Assembly (NCBI GenBank): GCA_937883885.1
Contig: CAKZXL010000472.1
Location: forward strand, 1 to 12,280
Length of the DNA stretch: 12,280 bases
Direction: 5' to 3'
Source: an uncultured Aquincola sp.
GTDB taxonomy: Bacteria; Pseudomonadota; Gammaproteobacteria; Burkholderiales; Burkholderiaceae
Of the stretch, positions 1-6,991 are shown piece after piece. The notes under the pieces are model-generated. The model was not told the DNA's origin. It saw only the letters and a list, made by a program, of their open reading frames with translations, and did no database searches. Made by a program: the position numbers and the translations under genes. Numbering within the stretch: position 1 is the stretch's first letter; the number at the start of each line of letters is the position of its first letter.

Positions 1-86
1 CCACTGGCGTCCAAGTAGCCGCTGCTTGAACCATCAACCCTGATGTCGGCGTGTTGCGGCGGACATGGATTTGGCTTTACCAAATG
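1..86. other. left flank, no gene recognised
   Basis: I see no convincing coding region, RNA gene or clear regulatory site in these bases. They lie downstream of the last minus-strand gene and may be outside the recombinase module. Sequence to the left of the window would be needed to say what they belong to. Confidence 0.4.
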
Positions 87-116
87 ACGTCCTGATAAGA
101 ACACTACTCAGGACGT
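87..116. repeat. perfect 9-bp inverted repeat at the 3' end of the 124-residue gene
   Basis: Arms acgtcctga (87-95) and tcaggacgt (108-116) are exact reverse complements around a 12-base loop. The right arm overlaps the last codons of the 124-residue gene, whose stop codon is in the loop. A terminator is possible, but no T-run follows on the minus strand, so an intrinsic terminator is weakly supported. The 7-mer ACGTCCT in the left arm is also the centre of the inverted repeat upstream of the recombinase (2634-2640), and CTGATAA (92-98) occurs there on the opposite strand. It could therefore be a recombination end rather than a terminator. Confidence 0.5.
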
Positions 117-478
117 GGAACGCCCTGCGCTTCCAGCAGCCTCATCAACTCAAGCCGCCTTGATCGATCACCTTTGAGCGCAATGTTCCAGAGAAGTTCG
201 CGCTCGTCGGCAGCGCGTTGATGCTCGACCCCCGAGCGGGCCGCCCGCAAGGGCTGGTCCTCCGCTGCACGGCCACCACAGCGTTCGAACTCCAGATCGA
301 TGAGCCAGTGGATGAACGCCGAGTCCTTCGACGGGCCGATGTAGTAGCGCTTGCATTCGCGCACGTAGCTTTCGAGATCGGCGAAAGTCGAGATCGCCGT
401 CGGCTCGAAACCCGTGATTCGGGTCCACCGCCGGATGTCAAGCTCACTGAGCACCAGTCGATCGCCGTATCGAAGCAT
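104..478 (-). CDS. hypothetical protein of 124 aa, coupled to the NERD gene
   Basis: I do not recognise this protein. It is acidic to neutral and mostly helical in appearance, with a Trp/Tyr-containing first half (RRWTRITGF near 16-24, RYYIGPSKDSAFIHWL near 44-59) and an Arg/Glu/Leu-rich end. No signal peptide, membrane segment or catalytic motif is visible. The start is well supported: AGGAG lies 7 bases before the ATG. The gene begins 15 bases after the stop of the NERD-domain gene, so the two are almost certainly co-transcribed and may act together. A partner or regulator of the NERD nuclease is the simplest inference, but nothing in the sequence proves it. Its last codons lie in an inverted repeat. 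Confidence 0.7.
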   Translation of the reverse strand: MLRYGDRLVLSELDIRRWTRITGFEPTAISTFADLESYVRECKRYYIGPSKDSAFIHWLIDLEFERCGGRAAEDQPLRAARSGVEHQRAADERELLWNIALKGDRSRRLELMRLLEAQGVPRPE

Positions 479-485
479 CTGTCAA

Positions 486-490
486 CTCCT
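486..490 (-). promoter_or_regulatory. ribosome binding site of the 124-residue gene
   Basis: AGGAG on the minus strand, 7 bases before the ATG at 476-478 and within the short gap after the NERD stop codon (494-496). It fixes the start of the downstream gene and supports that gene being real. Confidence 0.7.
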
Positions 491-493
491 GAA

Positions 494-1528
494 TCATCCC
501 GTTCGCATCTCGTCGACGTACTGCAGGGCAATGACCGATGGCTTCGGACGGCCGGCCTCGTGGAAGTACGCGCAATCGTCCACCCTGAGCGGGCCTTCGG
601 GCAAGAGGTCCCCGCGGAGCCGACCGAACGCCGCCAGCCCGACCAGAGGCACCAGGCCCCCGAGCTTTCCGCGCCACCAGTGCAGCGCCGCCTTCCGGCC
701 GGCAGGCAGCCCATCGAGTCGCCTGCCGGCGACCCGCACCCACAGAAGGTCGCCGATCAGCTGGCGCCCGCCATGGAGCCGGAGCACGTCCCAACTGCGC
801 AGCCGCCCGACGGCCTCCGCGATCCTTGCCGTCACAGCAGGCCTCAGCATCTCAAGCAGGCCTTCAGTCAGCATGTCCGCGGTACTCGGCTCTGCGCACC
901 GCTCGATCAATCTGGCCAACAGGAACTCGGGTCCAGATACCTCACGGCCGAACCGCGAGCCCGAGGTCTGCAGATCGTAGAGCGTCATCACGCCCGGAAG
1001 CGCAGCCAGACGGTCGTCGAGTTCAAGGCGTGGATGGGTGAACACCACCCATTGAGTCAAGCGCGTGGCAGGAACATCGACGCCCTCTGCGCGCAGATAG
1101 CGCCGCAGCGCCCGAACCTTGTTCTCGTTGTGCGCAATCAAGCTTTCGAATACCTGCTCTTCGCCCGAGCGACGCTGGTAGACCCATCGATCAGCATCCA
1201 GCCGCAACGTGCCGCTCCAGTGCTTGACCTCGACGATCGCGATGCGCCGCGGTGTCACGACGATCAAGTCAATCTCGTACCGGCCGGCCGTCGGATGGGT
1301 TGGATCGCGGGGCACGCGCTTGCCACCAAAGCTGTGCCCGAAACGCGAAGCCTGGTGGCGACCCATCACGCGCCGCAAGGACAACTCACCTCGCGCACCG
1401 GCCAGCACCTCCGGCAATTCGGCATGCGGACGCACCAGCATCATCTCGCGCCAGTCCATCAATCGTCGTTCCCAGCTGGCATCGGCAGGTCGAAGCTCAG
1501 GGATACCCGGGAGTCGGAAGTCTTCGGG
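494..1528 (-). CDS. NERD-domain (nuclease-related) protein
   Basis: About 344 aa. The NERD domain covers roughly residues 45-165. It has the family features of a PD-(D/E)XK-like fold: a conserved Glu in GARGEL (about 48), EID with Asp about 87 (RYEIDLIVV), then VEVKHW with Glu about 100 and Lys about 102, followed by SGTLRL and a Trp. NERD proteins are nuclease-like and often sit in mobile or defence regions; substrate unknown. The C-terminal half (LARLIERC onward) is helical and unassigned, with no helicase or kinase domain. The frame stays open upstream into the recombinase gene, so the start is uncertain. I chose TTG at 1528 because GGAG lies 8 bases before it. Alternatives are GTG at 1537, TTG at 1618 and ATG at 1459. 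The gene follows the recombinase and precedes the 124-residue gene by 15 bases. Confidence 0.8.
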   Translation of the reverse strand, partial: PEDFRLPGIPELRPADASWERRLMDWREMMLVRPHAELPEVLAGARGELSLRRVMGRHQASRFGHSFGGKRVPRDPTHPTAGRYEIDLIVVTPRRIAIVEVKHWSGTLRLDADRWVYQRRSGEEQVFESLIAHNENKVRALRRYLRAEGVDVPATRLTQWVVFTHPRLELDDRLAALPGVMTLYDLQTSGSRFGREVSGPEFLLARLIERCAEPSTADMLTEGLLEMLRPAVTARIAEAVGRLRSWDVLRLHGGRQLIGDLLWVRVAGRRLDGLPAGRKAALHWWRGKLGGLVPLVGLAAFGRLRGDLLPEGPLRVDDCAYFHEAGRPKPSVIALQYVDEMRTG

Positions 1529-1650
1529 CGTCTCGCCCCGCGATTCAGCGTCGTTCAAGATGTGCACTCCGGCATAGGGACATGCCGGGCATGCTTGACC
1601 CCGACCTTCACTCGTCAAGAGCCGCGCGCAGCGTTCACCGCCACCAGCGA

Positions 1651-2607
1651 TCAGACGCCGATCCGCTCCACCTCGTCGAGCTTGATCTGGTCGCCGCGCC
1701 GGTCGTACAGGCCCGTCGTGCGCGATGACTCGTGGTTGGCCATCTGCTGCGCGATCTCCAGCTTGCCGCCGTTCAAGAGGTACTCGGTGATGCCGGTCGC
1801 GCGAAACGAGTGACACCCAATGGCCGTGGCGATGCCGGCAGCTTCCGCGCGCCGCCGGATCATCCGGTACACGTCGGCCTGCGACATCGGCCGCGTCGTC
1901 AACGTGTCGGTGGCAGCTCGCGCCGACCTGAACAGCGGCCCGCCCAGATCGTCGGCGATGCCGGCGGCGTCCAGGTAGTCGTAGAGCCACTCCTCCAGCC
2001 GGTGGTGGCACGGCATCTCGTGGCGCTTGCCGCCCTTCTCGTCCAGCCGCACCCACAGTCGCCGCCGCTGCGTGTAGACATCCTCGACCCGCAGCCTCGT
2101 GACGGCACCGACGCGCGCGAAGGTGTAGACCATGGTCCCGATCAAGGCCCGATCGCGCATACCCATCAGGGACTCAGCGTCGATGGACTCGACCAGGTCG
2201 CGCACCTCGCTCGCCGACAGCACGGGCGTCTTGCCGGTCTTCACCGAGTACCGCGGCCCGCGCACCGCCGCCGCCGGATTGATCGGCATCACCTGCCCCA
2301 CCACCAGCCAGTCGAACAGCGAGCGCAACGCCGCCAGGCGCTGCTTCACCGACGGTGCGGCCAGGTCGAGCTGCTCGACGTACAGCGCGACGTGGATCGG
2401 CTGCACCTGCCGCACGTCGCCGATGCCGAGGCGCTCGCACCAGTCGGCGAAGTGCTGCCCGGCCCGCGCGTAGGCCTTGCGCGTGTTCGGATTGCGGATG
2501 TGCGCGGTGAAGAACTCCAGCGTGCGGGCCTTGGCGCGGGCGTCAGGCGCGAGGAGCGCCGGCACGGACGCGGCGGACAGGAGTTCGAGCTGGGACGGGG
2601 CGAACAT
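1651..2607 (-). CDS. tyrosine recombinase / phage-type integrase
   Basis: 318 aa, the usual size of a simple XerC/D-like recombinase. It has an N-terminal SAM-like core-binding domain (about 25-105: NTRKAYARAGQHFADWC, VKQRLAALRSLFDWL) and a C-terminal catalytic domain (about 125-310). Catalytic residues are visible: Arg165 in FARVGAV, a Lys in EKGGKRHEMP (191 or 194), HSFR with His266 and Arg269, ANHES with His292, and nucleophile Tyr301 in GLYDRR. The set is complete, so the enzyme is probably active in DNA strand exchange. The ATG at 2607 lacks a strong ribosome binding site, but no earlier in-frame start is present. A 38-bp inverted repeat lies 11 bases upstream and probably includes its binding site and its promoter. 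The gene leads a minus-strand unit with the NERD gene. The exact recombinase subfamily is not clear. Confidence 0.93.
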   Translation of the reverse strand: MFAPSQLELLSAASVPALLAPDARAKARTLEFFTAHIRNPNTRKAYARAGQHFADWCERLGIGDVRQVQPIHVALYVEQLDLAAPSVKQRLAALRSLFDWLVVGQVMPINPAAAVRGPRYSVKTGKTPVLSASEVRDLVESIDAESLMGMRDRALIGTMVYTFARVGAVTRLRVEDVYTQRRRLWVRLDEKGGKRHEMPCHHRLEEWLYDYLDAAGIADDLGGPLFRSARAATDTLTTRPMSQADVYRMIRRRAEAAGIATAIGCHSFRATGITEYLLNGGKLEIAQQMANHESSRTTGLYDRRGDQIKLDEVERIGV

Positions 2608-2618
2608 GGCAGTCGAAA

Positions 2619-2656
2619 GGGCTGTGATTGATAACGTCCTTTATCAGTCACAGCCC
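2619..2656. repeat. inverted repeat, candidate crossover (att/res) site of the recombinase
   Basis: Left arm gggctgtgattgataa (2619-2634) and right arm ttatcagtcacagccc (2641-2656) match as reverse complements at 15 of 16 positions, separated by the 6-base centre cgtcct. Two inverted binding arms around a 6-8 base centre is the architecture of core sites for tyrosine recombinases (for example 11-6-11 in dif). The site lies directly upstream of the recombinase start. It may be the recombination site, an operator for autoregulation, or both. AACGTCC recurs at 2666-2672 and ACGTCCT at 87-93. Confidence 0.6.
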
Positions 2657-2667
2657 GCGGCCTTCAA
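2640..2667 (-). promoter_or_regulatory. candidate promoter of the recombinase gene
   Basis: On the minus strand TTGAAG (2662-2667) and GATAAA (2640-2645), each 4 of 6 to the sigma-70 consensus, are separated by 16 bases. Predicted transcription would start about 25 bases before the recombinase ATG. The -10 element lies within the right arm of the inverted repeat, so a protein bound to the repeat would block it. Motif match only. Confidence 0.35.
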
Positions 2668-2959
2668 CGTCCGCGCTTCAAGCGATGCGATCGAGACACG
2701 CACGCTGTGCGCGCTGAGGCGAGCCCGTTGCGCACCAGGCTAGAAGTGAAGCAACGAAAGGTGCGCCCAGGCAACCAACCAATGCGCGACACCTTCCCGG
2801 TGACAAGAGGTTTACCGGACAAAGGCGAACAGCAGGCTCGCAGTTAGCGCGGCCGTCAATCGCTACGGCGAGGCCAATTTGCGCAGCCGGCAGGGAGCGG
2901 TCGGACGAGGCTGGTTGCTCAGCGGCACGCTGACGCCTATGCAGCCTAGGCAAACCGGT
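2657..2959. other. intergenic region between the large nuclease/TPR/PIN gene and the recombinase
   Basis: About 300 bases without a convincing gene. A minus-strand frame across most of it (2678-2953) has Cys/Arg/Ala-rich composition with no recognisable motif and no good ribosome binding site; I do not call it. A small hairpin, tcagcg-gca-cgctga (2919-2933), lies 27 bases after the stop codon of the large gene on the minus strand, but no T-run follows, so it is a weak terminator candidate. The -35 element of the recombinase promoter is at the left edge. Confidence 0.45.
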
Positions 2960-5900
2960 TCACTTCTTCTTGGCGGCTGTCGTCGCTGCTGCGACAAGCG
3001 CGGCGTCGTACGCTCTGCCAAAGGTCGCCTCGTCCTGCGTGCCAGCCGTAAGCCCTTGCAAAAGCCGGCTCCGCAACGACGTCGCCGACTTCGGCGCCTG
3101 CGACACGTCCACTTGAGCTGCCGCTTCCGCCGCCAACGCTATCGCATCCTGCTCCTTGCGCTCGTCCATCTGCGCGCCATACTCGTTCTCAACCAGCGCA
3201 CGAAAGACCGCCCATAGGCGGACAGCCTCTGTCGTCGAAGGCGGCGAACTCAAGATGGCGGCCTGAACGAGAAGTTGGACAGCCACAAGCACCGGTGGCG
3301 TGGGGGCATCACTTCGAAGCCGAGACTTCTCATGCCACAAAGCCATCAGCGCCGAAATGCTGTCGACGGAGTTCTCAGAATCGGAGATCAACCTACGCAA
3401 GAGTTGGCCTGCTTCGGTCCGGAGCTCGACGTACGGCCGTGAGCCACCCCAGATGCCACCAAAGATCGCGTTGGACACCCACCAAGAACGAAGCGCCGCA
3501 ACCCCAGAAGGTATGTCGCGAACTGCTCCCAACGCATCGGGCAGCGCTGCCAGCTGATAGCGCTCGATCACCGACAGGCCAACATGCCACATGCACAGCT
3601 TGGCCAACTTTTCGGCGACAGCCTGTGGAGTCAACCAACCACCTTCATCCAAGGCAGAAAGAATATCCAAAGTACATATCGCCTTCGCGCCCGCTGGCAC
3701 GGAGCAGTAGATCCGAAACAGGGCATCGTCGGAGTAGACGACATAGTCGGACCGTTGCGCGAGCTGCTTGATTTCCTCCAGGGGCTCGAACTGGGCTCGC
3801 CTCGGCTTCTCATGGAGGTCTGCGAGTGGCTGCATGATTCGGTTCACATTCGACTTAAGCATGCCTTGTATGGAGAGGCACTTGTCGCGGACGAAGCTTC
3901 CAGTCATCGGCGAGCACAACTGAGCCAACTCGACAAGCGTTCTCTGACCTATCGCAATCTTCGGAAAGAGATGAAAGAGGAGTTCAAATATCCCGAGGTC
4001 GTGAACGACCTGTAGCGTTGTCATGTCGAGAAGCGGGACGCGGCCTCGCATTTGCGAAGCACTTACCCGTTCCCACGCGCCTGGCACCATCTGCAAATGG
4101 AGTTCCTGCTGATCGGCGTTTGATCGCTTTGAGAACTCCCACAGAGTAGGCACATCGGGGATGTTGTGCAAAATGACTTTGGGTCGCCACGCGTACGGAA
4201 CTGGCGCCGCTCCGCGACTCAATTGCAGTTCAACACTTCGACGCCACTCTTCTCTGCTTTCGTCGTACCCCGATATCCGCTTCAGCATCTCAAGGAGTGC
4301 GTCTGGCGACGATTCCTCGGGCAACTTTTCTGACCGCAGGATCCTCGACTCCGGGAATCTCTGCGTGAAATCTTGGACGCGGCGCTGCATCTCAGGCAAA
4401 CGCGGGTCTGAGTCGAGCAACGGGACGTACAAAGTCGCCGCAAACATCGTCACGAGAAAGAGTCCTTCCTCTTCCTCGTGGTCGGGCCTGCTTTGCCTGC
4501 CGATACGCCATGCCACGTCCACACATCGCGGGTCGGTGGGGTTGGTCCTGTGAAGAAGGCCAAAGAGAAGACGCAGACATTCAAGGCGCCGCTCGGGTCG
4601 CGATGAGCGCGCAAGGAGCGTCTCCACGGACCGTATTGCACCTTCGGTCATCCCACATCGGACTGCGATGTTCACAAAGGTGTCCAGTGCAAGACTGTCA
4701 ACGTCGCTGCCCTCAAGGAGGGCCTCAAGCAGCGTTATCGCGTCTGGCGTTTGTCCAAGTCGGTCCAGTGCAAGCGCCTGGAAGGCGCCAAACTTAGATC
4801 GGGCACCGAGTCGACGAATGCAATCGGAGGCAAAGGAGCGAAGATCGTCCCACCGCTCCTTGGTCACTAGGGCGTGAGCCAGCTTCACGGCCAGTTCAAC
4901 AGGGAGCAGTGATCTAGTCTGAACTACCCCCGCAATCCGTATGATCACCGTCGCCTGCGAGTCGCTAGCCGGATCGAGTTCGTTCAGCACCAACATTCCC
5001 ATGTCTGGTGGGGATGCAAGAGCGTCGAACTGAGCAATCAATTCATTCACCGCGCTCTCGCGCTCCAGCGGACTGGCTAGGACTCTTCGAAAGTACGCCA
5101 GCAAGGCTGACTGTGCAGCCCATTCAGGCCGACTCCCGAGTATCTCGGCCCAACGATCGGCGAGATCGGAGCGCACCATCTTGTCCGCCGACAGGGCAGC
5201 AGACGCGACGACACTGGGAAAAGAGTTGTCCGTGTGGTCAAACCCTGAAAGAGCTCGCTCGAAAAGCTCGATGCACTCTGCATGCTGCCCATCCATGTGC
5301 AGCAATGCGATTCGCCTAAGTTGGGTGGAGCCGTCAACGGGGAGCCGCGCGTTCGCCTCAAGCGCATACTCCAGTTCACCCGTCGCCACCGCGAGCGTCT
5401 CCAGCGCCGACTGCAGTGTGGGGTAAGACGGCCGTGCTCTCGCTGCTTGGAGCAAGAGCGGTAGCGATTGCTCGCCACGGCCGAGGATAGATGCCGAGGA
5501 AGCCCAGACATCCGCAATGAACTCAACGTTCTGCGGCCATCCATGTTTCATCAGCAGGAGCACCGCAGCCTCTATGTCGGCCCAACCGATTTGGAGCAGT
5601 CCGAGGTCAGCGCCAGCCGGCCCGCTCATTGGCAGGATCTCGGACTCCGTGCTGGCAAACCATTCTTGAAGCGCCAGGCGAAACCTTGCCCTTGCGCGCA
5701 ATATGAGAAATAGAAGTTGGGAGCGCTCCGGTACGTTTGGCTCTGCCAGGCCGGCGTCGCAGTCCTGCAGCGCTTCATGGGACTGGCCCGACATCGTATG
5801 GATAATCGCGGCGGCGGCGTGCCCTTCAAACCCCTGGATGCTCGCGGCCACTGCGAGACCCTCTACCAATCTCCCCGCAATCGCAAGCAACCGGGACCGT

Positions 5901-6931
5901 ACCGAATTTACAGAGGCGTCTGATTGATCCGCCTGTTCCGCGCTCCTGATTAAGTCATCGACACTGGCCCTGCCGTCGCGATGCCTGCAGCGCAGTTCTG
6001 ATTCCAGCCAAGCCGCCAGGTATCGCGGCTGGTTCGCCGACAACTTGACAGCGTCCTCATAGGAGGTGCGCGCGGCGTCCTCGTCACCACAAAGGGCGTG
6101 CACTCGGGCCTCAAGGAACGACCGCTCGGCGAGTTCCAGTGCGGTGTGAGGACCGGCAAGCATCGCTGCGGCTTTGAGCTGGTCCTGCGCTGCATCCGCG
6201 TCACCCGACCGAAGTTGATGCGCTGCCTCCTTAAGGTGCCAAGCGAACGAGCCCGTTGGAGCCTCGGGCCATGGCGTCGTGGCAGGCTCCGCAATGGCAT
6301 GGACCAACGGGTAGCCCCTTGCTTCCAATCCGCCGGCTACACGAGAGAGGAAGTCGGCACGAGCGTCTTCACTTAGGTCCGGGCGTGCCGCCTGGACGAT
6401 TGCGTCGATCGCTCGCGCAGACTTGGAGACCGCTCGCGAGTGCGATAGATGCGCACTGAGATCCGTATCCGGCAGTAGCCGATTTGCCGCGGGTATTCTG
6501 AAGGTCACGTACTGCTGAAGCGCCGGCATGTCGGCGGCATTCAGGCGTCGCAGTTCGTCTTCGATCCAACAGAAATAGAGCCGACCCTGAGTTGGGTGGG
6601 TCACCCCACTGAGATCACAGAGTACCAACAGGATCGGCTCGGTGATCCCTTCGTAATAGCGGACCGTGCTGGCTTTGAGTTGTATGGAGAAGAAGGATCC
6701 ATCTGCGCTCGCATCTGGCGCTGCTGTGCCCTTAAGTTGAACGCGGAAAATGTCCCGCACTTGGCCATCAACTACCGTCTGGACTTGATAGTCGAGCCCG
6801 AAGTCATCAGTGCCATCAAGCGGCTTGAGTCTCCACGAATCTGGTTGGCCGACGCCAAGGCAACGGCCAGCCATGTGACCGATTCGCTGAGCTTCACTTT
6901 CTTGTGGAAGGGTGCCGGGGATCGATGTCAT
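2960..6931 (-). CDS. large protein: DUF4365 nuclease-like domain, TPR-like helical middle, PIN-like C-terminal domain
   Basis: 1323 aa, cytoplasmic by appearance. Residues about 10-160 resemble DUF4365, a PD-(D/E)XK-like domain: TDDFGLDYQV (Asp43, Asp47) then FRVQLKG (Gln65, Lys67), matching the D...QxK pattern. Residues about 225-900 are helical repeats with TPR-like pairs (for example GDADAAQDQLKAAAML, GDEDAARTSYEDAVKLS), fitting a protein-binding or sensing scaffold. Residues about 965-1110 look PIN-like: PLLDMTTL (Asp969), LVELAQ (Glu1001), VVYSDDALFR (Asp1068/1069) and CTLDIL (Asp1089), the four acidic positions of PIN ribonucleases. The last 200 residues are unassigned and end in Ala/Lys-rich sequence. 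It starts 60 bp after hsdR in the same direction, so is probably co-transcribed. Codon use looks less GC-rich than hsdR, suggesting separate acquisition. Inference: an abortive-infection or nuclease effector associated with the restriction operon. The function is not known; domain calls are by motif only. Confidence 0.85.
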   Translation of the reverse strand: MTSIPGTLPQESEAQRIGHMAGRCLGVGQPDSWRLKPLDGTDDFGLDYQVQTVVDGQVRDIFRVQLKGTAAPDASADGSFFSIQLKASTVRYYEGITEPILLVLCDLSGVTHPTQGRLYFCWIEDELRRLNAADMPALQQYVTFRIPAANRLLPDTDLSAHLSHSRAVSKSARAIDAIVQAARPDLSEDARADFLSRVAGGLEARGYPLVHAIAEPATTPWPEAPTGSFAWHLKEAAHQLRSGDADAAQDQLKAAAMLAGPHTALELAERSFLEARVHALCGDEDAARTSYEDAVKLSANQPRYLAAWLESELRCRHRDGRASVDDLIRSAEQADQSDASVNSVRSRLLAIAGRLVEGLAVAASIQGFEGHAAAAIIHTMSGQSHEALQDCDAGLAEPNVPERSQLLFLILRARARFRLALQEWFASTESEILPMSGPAGADLGLLQIGWADIEAAVLLLMKHGWPQNVEFIADVWASSASILGRGEQSLPLLLQAARARPSYPTLQSALETLAVATGELEYALEANARLPVDGSTQLRRIALLHMDGQHAECIELFERALSGFDHTDNSFPSVVASAALSADKMVRSDLADRWAEILGSRPEWAAQSALLAYFRRVLASPLERESAVNELIAQFDALASPPDMGMLVLNELDPASDSQATVIIRIAGVVQTRSLLPVELAVKLAHALVTKERWDDLRSFASDCIRRLGARSKFGAFQALALDRLGQTPDAITLLEALLEGSDVDSLALDTFVNIAVRCGMTEGAIRSVETLLARSSRPERRLECLRLLFGLLHRTNPTDPRCVDVAWRIGRQSRPDHEEEEGLFLVTMFAATLYVPLLDSDPRLPEMQRRVQDFTQRFPESRILRSEKLPEESSPDALLEMLKRISGYDESREEWRRSVELQLSRGAAPVPYAWRPKVILHNIPDVPTLWEFSKRSNADQQELHLQMVPGAWERVSASQMRGRVPLLDMTTLQVVHDLGIFELLFHLFPKIAIGQRTLVELAQLCSPMTGSFVRDKCLSIQGMLKSNVNRIMQPLADLHEKPRRAQFEPLEEIKQLAQRSDYVVYSDDALFRIYCSVPAGAKAICTLDILSALDEGGWLTPQAVAEKLAKLCMWHVGLSVIERYQLAALPDALGAVRDIPSGVAALRSWWVSNAIFGGIWGGSRPYVELRTEAGQLLRRLISDSENSVDSISALMALWHEKSRLRSDAPTPPVLVAVQLLVQAAILSSPPSTTEAVRLWAVFRALVENEYGAQMDERKEQDAIALAAEAAAQVDVSQAPKSATSLRSRLLQGLTAGTQDEATFGRAYDAALVAAATTAAKKK

Positions 6932-6991
6932 GGTGCCGTCGATTCTGTCGCCATACGGAAGCTGCCGGGGAAGTCAGTCCCTCCCAAAGCG

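Noticed and set aside
218..1813. A 531-codon plus-strand open frame
   Set aside because: It is the complement of the NERD gene and the 124-residue gene: Arg/Pro/His/Gln-rich with no motif. Long spurious frames are expected at this GC content. The same holds for the plus-strand frames opposite hsdR, the large gene and the recombinase.
1651..2056. An N-terminal extension of the NERD protein into the recombinase gene
   Set aside because: The extension reads antisense-like low-complexity sequence in a GC-rich frame, while the recombinase frame there is clearly real, with catalytic motifs.
2919..2933. Intrinsic terminator after the large gene
   Set aside because: A 6-bp stem with a 3-base loop is present but no T-run follows on the minus strand, so it is too weak to call.
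2678..2953. A 91-codon minus-strand frame in the gap before the recombinase
   Set aside because: No ribosome binding site, no recognisable motif and composition rich in Arg, Ala and Cys; left as intergenic.
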